Shown here in pieces: positions 22,766 to 34,327 of a DNA stretch of 64,000 nucleotides (within the stretch, counting starts at the first letter, position 1; every line of letters starts with the position of its first letter). The DNA lies in NCBI GenBank assembly GCA_020081605.1, contig JAHREC010000041.1, positions 62,001-126,000 of the forward strand, given 5' to 3'. This DNA comes from Albifimbria verrucaria. Its lineage: Eukaryota; Ascomycota; Sordariomycetes; Hypocreales; Stachybotryaceae. Both the position numbers and the translations under genes were made by a program. The notes under the pieces are model-generated. The model saw only the letters and a list, made by a program, of their open reading frames with translations, was not told the DNA's origin and searched no databases.

Positions 22766-23778
22766 ATGGGCGAAACTACCGGCATCATATCCGCAATTAA
22801 AATGGTAAAAGAAAAGGTCGGACCATTGGCTGACTATATCTCGAAGGCTCGTTCTATTCAAGAAACTTGGCCAACTAAAGGGCACGAATTTCTAGAAGCT
22901 ATCTGGGCATCGAAACAGTATGGATCCAATCAGTCTGACAAGCTGATTAACGCATATGGTTTACTACTTTTGGAGAGTTTACCAGACAAAGTTCAGAGCC
23001 GTCTATATGAAGAGCTATGGGATACTATGGATAAAGAACAATATTATACCAGAGACGGTGAGTTTGTGCAAATGATGATATCCTCACAAAAAGAAACCTT
23101 CCCGAATGGTATTCAGACTTAAAGGCATTTGCCGACGAGGACGAAGAGAGAATGAAGGCATTGCTCAGACGACGTGCTCTCTATGAAAAAGAAGAATATC
23201 CGGAGTGGAAAAAGATGCTTGATAACCTTTGGGAGAAGCACGTGAGGGGTGAAATATCGCTTTGTCATGTGTGGGCTATTCTCGATGCCCCTGACAAGTT
23301 CACTCAACTTTGCGGTGATGAAGAGGAAGATATGGAGATCATTCTGCCAAATTTGGTGAAGCCATTGATCGTTTTTAGAGATGAGTTTCAAGTTTTGAAC
23401 AAGGAAACATATGAAAGTTTCTACCAACATTTCGACCTCTTCAAGGCTTTGGAACAAGCGGTTGACACTATGGCTGTAGGCTGGCGAAAGCTAGCACATG
23501 ATTCCTTTGTGGTAGCTGGCGAGTGTGGCGATTGGACAGTATCCTACCAGTGTAGGACGGAGCTTTTCAATCTGGAATTCAGACACGATGCTACGAGTCG
23601 GTTCATCGGGATGAACTTTACATGGTCAGATGCAATAGATGAAGCAGAGGAAGCAGACAGATCCGATGAAATAGATGAAACAGATGGAACAGATGGAACA
23701 GATGGAACAGATGGAACAGATGGAACAGATGGAACAGATGGAACAGATGGAACAGATGAATCAGATGAATCAGAATAG
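22766..23778 (+). CDS. Orphan family 'DWYLDIK', copy 1, with acidic repeat tail
   Basis: The first frame (ATG 22766) and the second (to 23778) form one gene broken at an A5 run (23088-23092). One added A brings the second frame on as NLPEWYSDLKAF, which matches IPDWYLDIK in copies 2 and 3. Other shared landmarks in order: LLLLESLPDK, an EYPEW segment, HVWAILDAPDK, then VGWRKLAHDSF and ECGDWTVSYQ near the end. The body is predicted mostly alpha-helical, charged and without signal or membrane segments, so probably intracellular. Unlike the other copies it ends in an Asp-rich tail with eight DGT repeats. Function unknown. About 337 residues if joined. Confidence 0.65.
23683..23754 (+). repeat. 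9-bp coding tandem repeat, 8 units
   Basis: Eight exact copies of GATGGAACA encode (Asp-Gly-Thr)8. Degenerate units on both sides (GATGAAACA, GATGAATCA) show how it grew. It lies in frame at the C-terminus of the orphan family copy 1. Confidence 0.95.
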
Positions 23779-24371
23779 CTATAAGACTTGGAAGCCTCGG
23801 AATCTTTCGATATATAGCTTAGAGAAGGAAAAGAAGGGGAGGTAATGAGTTGAAATAACAAATATCGCATTCTCAATGAGGGTCTCGGGATACTACAATA
23901 TACTATAATGTGCATCTTGATATGTACTGTGCAGTACAGTACATAACCTGGAGAAAGGAAAGAAGAACAAAATTGACTATTTGGCAAGAGAAACACCGAA
24001 AGAGTACTGTACCATAGCCACATGAATGCACGATATAACATCTTTCGGTATTGCGTTACCGCTACCTACTAGTACGTACTGATAGGTACCGTATGAGCAT
24101 GTTAACAGGCATGTAATAACCTTAACTTACCTCCCTCGCATCGACAGCCATGTACATGCTGCACTAAGCCTTTTTCATGCGTATACACGTATCCTATGGT
24201 CACATATTCAAAGCAGACAAGCAGTCCACTCGAGTTGGCCGGCGGCTCCTCGACAAAATATGAAGGGCGACAGTGATCCTATGACGACCGTCGATCAATC
24301 TTCATGGTCTTTCTGCGTTCTCATCGTTCTAACCATTTATCAAAACGTTTTGGATCGAATTATCTGATGCA
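23779..24371. other. gene-free stretch
   Basis: Contains a dense set of TACTG/CAGTA words (TGTACTGTGCAGTACAGTACATA at 23922-23944, GTACTGTACC at about 24005). No gene supported. Confidence 0.35.
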
Positions 24372-25571
24372 ATGTCGGAACATCGTGTGTTCTCCTCACG
24401 AAACATGGCCAAGAGAAGAAAAGTCGGGTCACGAACTGTTCTACGAGACACGAACCAGGACCTGGAAACATTGTTGCGCGCCAGAAAACAAAAGCGCAGC
24501 AGACGTTGGTCCAAGACTTCGGGTTCAAAACAACTTGATCTACAATACTGGACACAACTGAAAGATCCCAATAAGGCATATGAGTTTTTATCCATCCGTG
24601 GGGCGTTACATCATACAGAACATGAGGACGATCTCGACAATCACCCTGCAAGCGGCGTGGGGAACCAAAAGTCCGCCGACCAAGAGACATGCGATAGCGA
24701 CGTGATGTGCCCCTGCGACAATTTGTCCAGTGCGTTGCCTTCTCACGCGTACACTATTTCCAGAGCCGGCTTGGCCAGACACCACGTCGCCGTAGCCATG
24801 CTCACCCTTCGCGACCCCGACGCCTTCAACATGCACACGTTTACCGACCACGTGGCCTACGGGGCTCTCGAAGTTACCCAAAACCTCATCAAGGACTTTG
24901 GAGAAGCATACGAAGCAATACACTGGCGTGAAGCCTGGGCCATCGTAGAAGGTCTTGTTCTATTCTTGCTCTTTGATGACGGCCTGATGTTTGGGACGAT
25001 CGGAGATGGTACACTTGCTACATACACGGCAATGTTGATTGCAAGAATGATGCTAGTTTCTCTCAATATGCTTGAAGCAAATGGCCAACTGAACACAAAA
25101 TTGGATATCAAAAATATTGGTTGGATCATGGATCTGCATCTCAAGTTGGTAGGACAGTTTCAGGACTTGAAACTGATGGAACATGTCTACCCCTTGGACG
25201 CCAGCCCGTTTGACTTGCACAAGGATGAGTTTGACTCTTGCGTCCATCACTATGCCACGCGACATAGCATTTCGCTGTCGGGTACACCCACATCAGCAGC
25301 TGCCAGCGTGGCGATGCCAAAATCCGGCACCACGGACGCTTGGGATTGGAAGAGGGCCTATAATGCATACAGGCTCCAACGCAACAGGGTGATGCACATT
25401 CCCCGTGGTGTGAAAAAGACTTTAAAAATGGGTGGTGATTGTTTGGATATCTCGACGTGGCCTAGCGAAGAACGGGAAATTTTTTATTTTGAGGATGAGG
25501 AGCCACCTTCAAACAATGTTCTGGAGGAACTGCAGCGGAGCCTGGCCTCGTGCTTCCGTACGGCTGCTTAG
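24372..25571 (+). CDS. Orphan protein, 399 residues, intact
   Basis: A single uninterrupted frame from ATG 24372. The N-terminus is strongly basic (MAKRRKVGSRTVLRD, RARKQKRSRRWSK), resembling a bipartite nuclear localisation signal. The middle (residues about 130-260) is helical and hydrophobic at intervals (AIVEGLVLFLLFDDG, LATYTAMLIARMMLVSLNML) but lacks clear membrane segments. The C-terminus is acidic with FYFEDEEPP. I recognise no family. The frame is long and intact, unlike many neighbours, which argues for a functional gene. Confidence 0.6.
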   Translation: MSEHRVFSSRNMAKRRKVGSRTVLRDTNQDLETLLRARKQKRSRRWSKTSGSKQLDLQYWTQLKDPNKAYEFLSIRGALHHTEHEDDLDNHPASGVGNQKSADQETCDSDVMCPCDNLSSALPSHAYTISRAGLARHHVAVAMLTLRDPDAFNMHTFTDHVAYGALEVTQNLIKDFGEAYEAIHWREAWAIVEGLVLFLLFDDGLMFGTIGDGTLATYTAMLIARMMLVSLNMLEANGQLNTKLDIKNIGWIMDLHLKLVGQFQDLKLMEHVYPLDASPFDLHKDEFDSCVHHYATRHSISLSGTPTSAAASVAMPKSGTTDAWDWKRAYNAYRLQRNRVMHIPRGVKKTLKMGGDCLDISTWPSEEREIFYFEDEEPPSNNVLEELQRSLASCFRTAA

Positions 25572-26297
25572 AAGTAATCAGTTTGGATCCTCATAAAATT
25601 AGTGCTCCTATCCCAATACTTCGATGTAATCACGATGGTGTCTGAAACTGGACCATTCATGCTTGTTTTGTCCGTAGATGATCATGGTTTCGACTAACCG
25701 ATGCATGAGTTATATTAACGTCAACACAGAGCTCTCGTTTCAGTGATCTTGTGTTGTCCAACCACCGCCACTTTTATTGTGTTGGACGTGGACTGACGCC
25801 CAGGACACGGCGGTTTATTTTATTTACCCTAGACTAGCTTATTTTCATTACCCTTCTAACGGGTATAAAGACTGCAGATTGCCCAACCTGTGAGGTAGGA
25901 ACAAGTAAGCATCTTTCAATCTCTTTTATGAATACAACTCTTTGCGTCCTACCTTACGCTTCTATGAAGCATCAATTGATCAGATGATATGTGATGCTTA
26001 ATTTCACTTACCATCCTCTATGATGCTGTTGTCCTACTCTTCTAAGTAACTCGCATATAATTTAGGGTGTAGTGTTGTCATTCTGTCCCAAACAAATTAT
26101 CTTAATTTTTTTATTTTTCTTTAATTTTTTCTTTATCTGTTTATTTTTATAGTATTTATTTTTCTTATTTTGGCTACCCATCTTCCATTGGTACACCTTC
26201 TGCCTTTTATCTCTCGTTGTCGCAAGGTAGGTTTCCCTCTATATCTGGCACATCTTGGCTTATACAAATATGTAATGATGTCACATTGCTATAATAC
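25572..26297. other. gene-free stretch
   Basis: A very T-rich, A/T-only patch runs from 26100 to 26170. It probably serves as promoter for the F-box gene. No gene supported. Confidence 0.35.
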
Positions 26298-27370
26298 ATG
26301 AAATCCTCATTTTGGATTCCCTTTCAAGAGATACATAAGGGAACATTCGCGACCAACCGGCCATGGCGCGGCAACGTGATGATGCGGTCAATGTATCATC
26401 TTCCGCCAGAGTTGGTGCTAGAAATAGCTGGTTTGTTATCCCTCAAATCGTTACGGAATGTTCGTCTCACGCACCCTTGGTTGGCCAGCTTGACAAGGAG
26501 CCTCCTTTTGAGCAAATAGGAGTTCTAAATTCGGCGGCGTCTCTCACGGAGCTAGTGGATTTTCTTGGGGCGAATGATGACGTTGCCACGCATGTGAGAG
26601 GCCTTTCAATTTATCACGCTTCTTGGCCCAATTGTGTGCGGTCTGAATGGGAAACCCACCCTCTGCTTCTCGGAGGTAAAGAGCGGATAAACGCCTCGGT
26701 CTCTGCTCAGAGCACGGCAGATGAAGCCTACCGTGTATTCGAGCATTTCATGATATCACAGACCGTTCCCACGGTCGACTTGCTCGTCCGTGTTCTGGAC
26801 TTACTGCCGAATTTGTCTGACATTGAGATTCAACACGTCAAGAAATGGAAAAGGACAAAGAATCCAACTTATCTTCGTTTGAGGAAAGAAATTTGGCTCG
26901 AGCCGAGTCCGAAGGATTATGTTGACGCCACTGTAGCCACGGCGCTGGGAGCGCTTCTATCGAGGAGAGCCACTTGTACCCTTCGGGTCATGGGAGAGTT
27001 CAATCCTGCCAACCCGCGTTCTTCTTCTTGGTCTTGCGTCACTAAGCTTGTACTCTCTTCCGTTGCATTCACACAGTTTGAAGAGCTAAAGAAATTCCTC
27101 GCTAGCTTTCGTGAATTGAAGCACCTGTCTCTGGGATTTCCGCGAAACCAACATGAGATTTATCTTCCATTACATTTATTAATCCTGCCTACACTGTCAG
27201 TTCTGGAACTGCAATCATGTTCCGTATCCGGTAGGTCATTGGAGAGGTTTGTTCAACGAAATTCGGTGGTGAAGCGCATTCATGCTTGTGGTGTTACCGT
27301 CTTTGGAACCAAGAGGTCAGAGCTTATGTGTAGGAGTGCCAGGGCTGATTATTATGCCAGTAGAGCCTGA
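26298..27370 (+). CDS. F-box protein, frame-broken after the F-box
   Basis: The first frame contains an F-box (HLPPELVLEIAGLLSLKSL followed by RNVRLTHPW), the Skp1-binding module of SCF ubiquitin ligases. It stops just after an A3 run (26514-26516). With one extra A the second frame continues smoothly (GVLNSAASLTELVDF) to 27370. The C-terminal part has leucine-rich periodicity (LLPNLSDIEI, ELKHLSLGFP, LPTLSVLELQSCSV), the usual substrate-recognition layout of fungal F-box/LRR-like proteins. About 357 residues if joined. The starts at 26298 and at a later in-frame Met are both possible. Confidence 0.7.
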
Positions 27371-28103
27371 TTAGAAGTTCGGGGTAATGCTGTAATATCA
27401 TAGCATTTATATGTATCGTAACACAGGATTAATGAAATACCAGTTTCCGTCCAGGATGTGGTCGTGCCTATGTGTCTGTAAGCGGACATTTTTGTAGAAT
27501 GTGGCAGTTGAGCAATAGGTGCCCGATGGGTAACGACAAGGCTTATAAAGAAGTTGAGGATTCTTCAGGTGTGTTCATCCCGCTGTACTGAAGCATGGAA
27601 ATATAAGTCTTACAGCGGAAGGTGATGTCGAATATTACGGCACAATGCCCAAATCTTGAACAGCAAATTATTGAAGTGGTGGAAGCTGCTCATTCTTCAC
27701 TCTTCTTTCAATTTCGTGTTTGTTTTTGGTACGTGGTACAGGGTAGGTTGATAGGTAGGTTAGCAGCGCAGTGTAATATGTTTGACGGCTACGTTTAATT
27801 AATCCCGAGATCATGGAACATGCAGGAAACGGGGAAATTTGTCGATGGGGACTAATAGATCTAAAAATATTATAATTATGGGTTTCTTAGTGGTTTCTGC
27901 CACATCTGTGGCTCTTGGGTGCTCGAAGCGACAAGCGAGCGTTTCATCCCCAATACTCCTTCTCTCTTCGACATCCTGTGGGAAAGGCGAAGTGCCAAAA
28001 ATGGATGATTGGAGGCCCAATCTTCGATGCGGTGCTGGCACGAAATTGAAGATATGGAGCAAGGGACATCCTCCTTCAACGAGACAAGTGATTAAAAGTG
28101 TTG
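27371..28103. other. gene-free stretch
   Basis: Short frames on both strands, including one of 119 codons on the minus strand that overlaps the next gene; none looks coding. GGTAGGTTGATAGGTAGGTTAG, a doubled GGTAGGTT word, is at about 27742. Confidence 0.35.
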
Positions 28104-29915
28104 ATGGATTTCTTAAAATTTTGGTTACTGCTACTCTTAGGAGACCTTGTTGTTTGGATTTCGGTAACACGCGTTTTCTTCCTCCGTCGGCTCATCGACC
28201 GTGTTGCATGGAGGAAAGTAGAAGTTGTTGAACCAACAGAGAAGACTGGCTTGGTGAATCTTGCATTGAAGATACATGCTTCCTTTCACAACTTTCTGAT
28301 CGTCGATGATGAAGATTTTACAGGCTTTCTCACACCTACAGCAACCAGGGTGATGCTGTCGGCAGTTATCATCCTGCAAAACTGTATCGCTTTAGCGCAT
28401 GCGTCCATGGCTTCAAGCAAGGAGGCAGCAGTCAAAGCTATAAGCAATCGCTCTGGCCAGCTCGCAATGGGGAACGTGCTGCCTCTAATGATATGCATCA
28501 GCCATGAGAGAATAATTTCGAAGGTATTCCAGCAAAGTTTCGTGCAAATTGCCTGGGCTCACACGTTATTTGCTTGGATCATCTGGTACGAGATTGCGCT
28601 ACATGCTGCGACTTCGCTGTTTGCATCCTCGGCCATCGGTCAGTCCTGACATATCCTTGCAAAGTTGAATCTAGATCCGCATGCAACTGACCGTTGCCAT
28701 TGCAGTTTCCTGGAGCGACCTAATTTCATTATTCATGGGTTTCCTTGTGAGAATTGCTTTAGATGAAGGCTGCCAGTCCGATGCAAACGCGATACTAACG
28801 ATCATCTCAGGTCTCCGCTTTCCTGTACATCAACTTGAATCCGCCACGTTATCGCTGTGAGCAAGGGAAGCTGAAAACCAGGGCTCACAAAATCTTACAC
28901 ATAGCTCTAGGCATCGGCTTCGTAGTGGGATGCATCTTCCATTCGGTGACGTCGCTGACCGTAGCGGTCATCGGCTTAGGTGCTTTGGCGATGGCAGTCA
29001 CAGGAGCCGAAAGCTTCCGGGGCTCCAAGGTACATACGGCGGAGCTTACGAAGTCTCCCTCCAACAAGTGGAAGGAATTGCGAGTTAGTGTGCCGGTTGC
29101 TCAAGCTGATTTTTATGTCAAGTTGAGGAAAGAAGATGAGCAAAGTGTCCGAAGGGCTGCATGGATTGAGAAACACAACGGTCCACACCCTTATAGGGCG
29201 GTTATTCTCATACCTTCATCGTGGAAGAACACATGGGCAGTCGAATACGAGGGGCCGTTCATGATCCCTCTGTCACACTATGTACGATATCCTAGAGAGC
29301 TTAACATGATTGTGGCTGGCTCCGGTATTATGGAGGGATACTCTTGTCTTCGTTGGCGTCACTTCTTTCTCGACGCCGCGACTACGCTTACATGGCTCAC
29401 CAAGGATCCAGACCAGACACTTATTTTTCTTCAACGCATGCAGCTAGAAGGGTTTCCCATCAAGGTGATTGCTTATGGCGACAAAATGATATCAACACGC
29501 GAGACCATCTTTGAGGCAATGGCTCAGAGAAAGAGTGAACAGGAGGAGCAGAAGGTGGAGAATGAGAAGATACGTAAAAAAGCGAGAAAGAAATGAAACA
29601 GGAGATGGAAAAACTTCAGTGGGATCTTCTGGTTGATTACCCAGGGATAGAGTACGATCAATGCGAGTCGATCGAAATGGTCCTACGCAACCAGGCAGAT
29701 TATTGGTCTCGGCCTTGGCATACCCTCGGTACGTTCCTAAATCTTTATGCCATCCTCATAGTTCTCCTTCTCATTTCTCATCCCCATCACCGAGCTACAG
29801 TATTTGATCTCAGAATTGCTGCTAACCTATTCAAGCGATCGGAGAAAACCTCAGGGGCGAGTATCCTATTTTAAGTTACGTGGATCTCGGTAGTGTGAGC
29901 ACGGGCAGTTTTTAG
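28104..29915 (+). CDS. Ferric reductase / NADPH oxidase-like bis-heme membrane protein, divergent
   Basis: Exons: 28104-28638, 28706-28746, 28811 to about 29728, 29836-29915, joined by GT...AG introns of 67, 64 and 107 nt that keep phase. Two membrane helices each carry His-x13-His (HTLFAWIIWYEIALH and HIALGIGFVVGCIFH), the bis-heme signature of the FRE/NOX family. The C-terminal half looks like a ferredoxin-reductase-type domain with EYEGPF and the nucleotide-binding turn IVAGSGIMEG. The usual FAD motif HPF(T/S) is not visible. Such proteins move electrons from NADPH across a membrane to iron or oxygen. One frame break lies at AAA 29591-29593, before an unusual extension with WHTL. About 530 residues. 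Confidence 0.65.
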
Positions 29916-30277
29916 AATGTGATATTGGTACTCTGTAATTCCTGTTAATTGGAGCACATGCCGCTAAACAGGCGTCGGGCCGGCATGGGGCAGTGCCTCC
30001 ACAACATCGTAGCACCAGCTGTGGTAGGCCCACATTCTGGCCGTTCCTTTGGGCCTGCTCAAAATAGTCATGGCTTGTGTCTATTTTGAAGAAATAAATA
30101 AAAAAAAATTGAAAGAAAATATGGAAAGAATCACAACAGCAAAAAGGAAAAGAAAGTAATCACCTCTCCAACAATTTTGAATGATCAAGTGAAAATGACT
30201 CTAACATATAACCTTAGTCGCTTCTTCTCTTGATTCCATGGCCGGTCGACTGACCATAGCGTGTCTTATTAACCAGC
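29916..30277. other. gene-free intergenic stretch
   Basis: AT-rich with an A-rich patch at 30090-30160. Nothing else seen. Confidence 0.35.
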
Positions 30278-31031
30278 ATGCGTTATATTCCATGGTTAGT
30301 CACAGCTTCTAGTTTTGTGGCACTGTTTGCAATCCACGTCACCCTCCCCAAGCCAAAGCTACTGTCGTACTCCACGCCAATAGGTCGGGGACCCGCAGAC
30401 ATGCGGCATCGACTCTTCCATTCTGTGGACTCATGACCTCAAAGCGTGCCACGGTTGCCGACATTCTATACAAGGGGAACGTTGGAGTGCCAGGTAAATA
30501 CGGCTGTAATATGATGCTCGTGGATGAAGAGATTGCAGAGTTTTACGACCACTTGATCGAATTTGTAAACGGTGCTGGACAAGATCAGCGATGCGTATGT
30601 TGGCTCAAGATTGGCCCTGATGGAAAGGTAAACGGGTTTTGGAAAGGCAATGAGGTATTGAGCTTTCCGCTACCTGCAGGAGACAACCATCGTTTTCTCG
30701 TTATCGATGCCGATACGCAAGGAGGTTGCGCATGTGCGGTGGGAGATGAGGTACCGGTGACAGCAATAGAGCAATATGCTGCCACATGGCTAGAGTTCGA
30801 CATGGCCAATGCTTCGAACAACAGATCATCCGGTGCAGATGCATCGTGCCTTGTCTCAGCTCGATGGGGGAGGAGATCCCGGCCTTGCAGGTCTGTGGGC
30901 ATGGCAATTGCTCCACTATTTACGCAGGTGGAACTGGTGAGAATGCCTACCTAAAAGGCATGGAGCATCTTGATGGGATTGGACTTAACATTCCTCCGGG
31001 CAAAGTGAGGTTGAGAGCCGTAGCTGGCTAA
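30278..31031 (+). CDS. Secreted Asp f 4-like protein, frame-broken
   Basis: ATG 30278 begins a signal peptide (MRYIPWLVTASSFVALFAIH). After one frame change near 30425-30435 the product matches the Asp f 4-like allergen family layout: NVGVPGKYGCNMMLV, WLKIGPDGKVNGFW, a DTQGG turn, and the ending DGIGLNIPPGKVRL. A second break lies at G5 (30866-30870), across which the family sequence continues with EEIPALQVCGHGNC. About 250 residues. The family is a group of small secreted fungal proteins of uncertain biological role. Cysteines are present in the CACAVGD and CGHGNC segments. Confidence 0.7.
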
Positions 31032-31971
31032 CGAAGGGTTGAACTATAACTATATCAAAGTAGGAACCAGGAAAGTGCATCAGTTGTCCATCGTCATTAT
31101 TATTATTCCTACTTTCTGATTCTTAATTTTTTTAAAAGTTCATCTTATTGTTTTCTTCAATGGGGTAGCGTACGGTATAATGTAAATGCGGAGAATCGAA
31201 AGAAGTTAGAGTGTTCAAGTCGTATGTAGAATTGTCATTGATTTGTCTGTCATCGTGCATGGCATGGTTACCATCTGCGACGCTACCATGATGTGGCCAG
31301 GAGGTCCCAAGCAGCTACAATTATTTACCCCAATAGTTATTGGCCCCGAATACACATTTTCCACCTAGTACACTAATGTCCTAAACCCCGGCCGTTCCCC
31401 CACATCGTGGTGTGAGCCACCGATGGAAGCTCTACATAGCCCGGGTCATTTCGAAGGGGTCGGCGGGCGTGTTCGGACGATTTCGTGCTGGAAAATACAG
31501 TACTGTAATGCATATGATCAGGTGGATGATTTTGTTCTTGAGGTAGACGGCGGTACCGGGGTTTCGATTATATGATATTCGGTTTGGAATGGTCCAATTT
31601 GTTATTGTCAGTAGGTCCTTGGAACATCGTCGTTGAAGGATCTTTTCTGCTTGCGGCTAACCTGCCAGCACACTTGTAAGATAATCACGGCTTTACCTAC
31701 CTAACTAACCTGAGGGTTTTTTTAATTATTTTTTTAGTTTTCTTTATCTCTCTTTTGTTTTCCCTCCCTCCCTCAACTTATTTAGCACTCTGAAAACTGC
31801 GTGTTTCGACCGATGTCCCCAACGACTAATGGAAGGCTTCTAGTGCAGTGGGAGGGGCACTTAAGGCCACTCAACCCTTGAGCAGTCGTGGTTACTAGCG
31901 GAGAGTGTCCCTCTAAACCCCTGACAACTGGTTTCAGGTCATATTTACAACATACATTCACTGTTACGGGC
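31032..31971. other. gene-free stretch
   Basis: Contains a perfect palindrome TACAGTACTGTA at 31496-31507 and a T-rich stretch at 31718-31770. No gene supported. Confidence 0.4.
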
Positions 31972-33495
31972 ATGGTACACATTTACCGAAGCACCGCAAC
32001 CCTGTTGCTTTGGGCTTCGCTGACGCAGGGCTTCGGAGCTCACGAGCCACACGTCGATCGTTCCGTCACCCCGAATTACATGGGAGCCGTGTCCTGAGAC
32101 TATCATTCCAGGTGTAGAATGCGGCAAAATCGATGTGCCGCTCAACTATAAGGCTGGAAACTCCATCGAGGCAGAAGGTGATGGAACAATCAGCCTGTTT
32201 GTGGGACGTCGAAGACCTGAAGGAGAAACCTCCCACGGGTCTCTGTTCTACAATCCTCATGGGCCGGGTGTTCCAGCAGCCCACCATGCCCTCCATGGCC
32301 CATATCTTGTGGCTCTTGCGCCGGAAGTATGGGAAACATACGACGTTATTGGCATTGATCCTCGAGGTGTCGGTTATAGCTCGCCCGTTAAGTGTGATCC
32401 TCATATCTTCAACGAGCGCATCAAGACCTTGGTCAACACCAGCCAGGACTTTGACGCTCTTGTCGACTATAATCGTCGGCTTGGTCAGAGTTGTGCTAAT
32501 CTCACCGGCGACCTACTTTATCATATGAGCTCCTTACATGTGGCTAAAGATTTCGAAATCGTTCGACTGGCTCTCGGTGCCGAAAGGTTCAATTACTTCG
32601 GCAAGTCCTACGGCTCACTCATCGGCTCGCAGTACCTTTCTCTTTCCCTGAACAGGTGGGTCGCATGGCTTTGGAGGGAGTAATGGATCATTCCCAGTCC
32701 GACATTTCCATGGCAATCACGGAGTCTGTCGCCTACGAGCAAGCTCTGAGACTGTTCTTTCGTTGGTGCAGTGAGATCGTTACATGTGATCTTGATGGAG
32801 AAACGCCCGCGAATGTCATTGGCAAGCTGCTGAATCGCACTGACGTGATGCCGCTACCAGCCTTGAACTGTGATGGACGTTGTCAGCCAACCGTTACAGG
32901 AGAAGACATTCGATATAACCTGCAGAAATTTCTTGAATCTTTCAGAGGTGTGGATGGAGAAGATTGGTTTGCTTTGAAACTGGCCCTCAAAGAAGCCATA
33001 GAGGAGACGCCACTAGGTCTGTCGTCACAACTTGCGACAACAGAGACTTCTTCAGGATCCAGTGTCTCTCTTTATGCTCAACTGGCGACAAGATGTCAAG
33101 ACTGGGGCGTCATTCTTCCTCATTCTCAGACTACACGCGACGTCTGCTAGCATTGAAGCCGTTTGTGCCATGGACTGCTGGTGCTTCGAAAAGTTTCTTC
33201 TACCAGAGCCGCTGCATAGGTTGGCCAGCCCAGTCATTAGAAGGCCAGCCAAGGCTACACTATCCGAAGCGATGAAGCGCCTCCAATTCTATTGTCACAC
33301 GCAATTTATGACCCGACATTTAGTATCGCATGGGCGGAGGGGTTGAGATCGCAGATACCTCGCGCCGTGAGCATTTTTAGAGATGGAGTCAGCCACACGA
33401 GCCATGACCTTTTGAAAAGTGAGATGAGGGAGGCAATAGATTGGTATCTAGTGACTGGAAAGATGCCAAAGGATGGAATGGTATATGCATCATGA
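31972..33495 (+). CDS. Secreted tripeptidyl-peptidase-like alpha/beta hydrolase (S33/TAP), frame-broken
   Basis: ATG 31972 starts a signal-like segment (TATLLLWASLTQGFGA). Landmarks of the TAP branch of peptidase family S33 follow in order: ECGKIDVPLNY, the oxyanion region PHGPGVP, DPRGVGYSS, the nucleophile elbow GKSYGSLIG, GRMALEGVMDHSQSD, RCIGWPAQ, an acid in HAIYDPTF and a histidine in VSHTSHDLL. The gene changes frame at about 32085 (CC), T3 32643-32645, about 33105 and about 33270, and ends at 33495. The family releases N-terminal peptides or cleaves related esters outside the cell. All three catalytic residues are still present in the pieces, so decay is recent or the breaks are errors. 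About 505 residues if joined. Confidence 0.75.
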
Positions 33496-33769
33496 GTGCG
33501 ATCTTCCATGGTAAGTACAGGCCGATATCATTTCGATCTATAATTTTCATGCAGTAATAAACAAATCCAAAGGGACTGAAGGGTGGCATTCAAGAATATT
33601 TTCCTTTCCGTATGCCACGATGTACGTCGTGGTTGGTCTCTCCGATACTCATGACTTTCGTTGCTCCCCTTCCACAGTCGTTCATTCATTTTTCTGTGAA
33701 ATACCGCGGTATTGATCTCGCCGTCTGTTTAGAGTAGATCTTGTAATTCGGTCTCATCATACCTCATCG

Positions 33770-34327
33770 CATCCTGTAGGTCAATCTCGAATCGCATGCT
33801 TTTACATCAATATACCTTGCGGAATTCTCATTGCAGGGTTCATCTTGGCTGTTCCTATTGCCAACTACGGCGGGGCCACGGACAACTCACAGTCTACTTG
33901 GAACACAATCACGAAACTGGATGATCTCGTTGGTTTCCTGCTATTCACTTCTGCTGTTGCAGTGTCCATTCTGGCTTTACAATGGGGTGGAGGCTACTTT
34001 CTTTGGCGATCTGCGACTATTATTAGCCTATTTTGCGGATCCTTCGTGAACTTACCTGTCGTCCTTGCATGGGAAAGTCGTGTCGGCCACCAGGCAACGA
34101 TAGCCTTTCACTTGTTTCATCGTGCATTTGAATGGGCTAGCTGTCTCAATGTTACTTGTATTGTTGGTTGCAATTCAATAGCTTCTTACTATGTAGTTCT
34201 CTATCTACCATCGAACCGTTGTGGATTCAAAGCTACAGTACACATTGAGCAATGCTTCTGGGTAGGAGTCCGCGGATTTGCCACAATATCCATAATAAAC
34301 CGGGGACTGAGAGACAAGTCAAGATGA
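33770..34327 (+). pseudogene. Truncated MFS multidrug-type transporter
   Basis: A stretch beginning CFYINIPCGILIAGFILA (the motif before helix 6 in DHA2/TRI12-type transporters) continues through KLDDLVGFLLFTSAVAVS and LALQWGGGYFLWRSATI to LAWESRVGHQATI, that is helices 6 to about 9 of a 14-helix transporter. There is no first half upstream: the TAP-like gene lies there instead. The 3' end fades after about 34240 and meets the convergent oxygenase gene. This is the middle third of a lost efflux pump, left by deletion or rearrangement. Confidence 0.7.

Noticed and set aside
23683..23754. CRISPR-like array
   Set aside because: Units are only 9 bp, direct, without spacers, and lie in frame in a coding sequence of a eukaryote.
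24372..25571. Terpene synthase or other metal enzyme for the 399-residue orphan
   Set aside because: There is a DD in LLFDDG but no paired second metal motif and no aromatic signature of class I cyclases.
27811..28170. Minus-strand frame of 119 codons
   Set aside because: It overlaps the start of the ferric-reductase-like gene, which has splice sites and motifs; the frame has neither.
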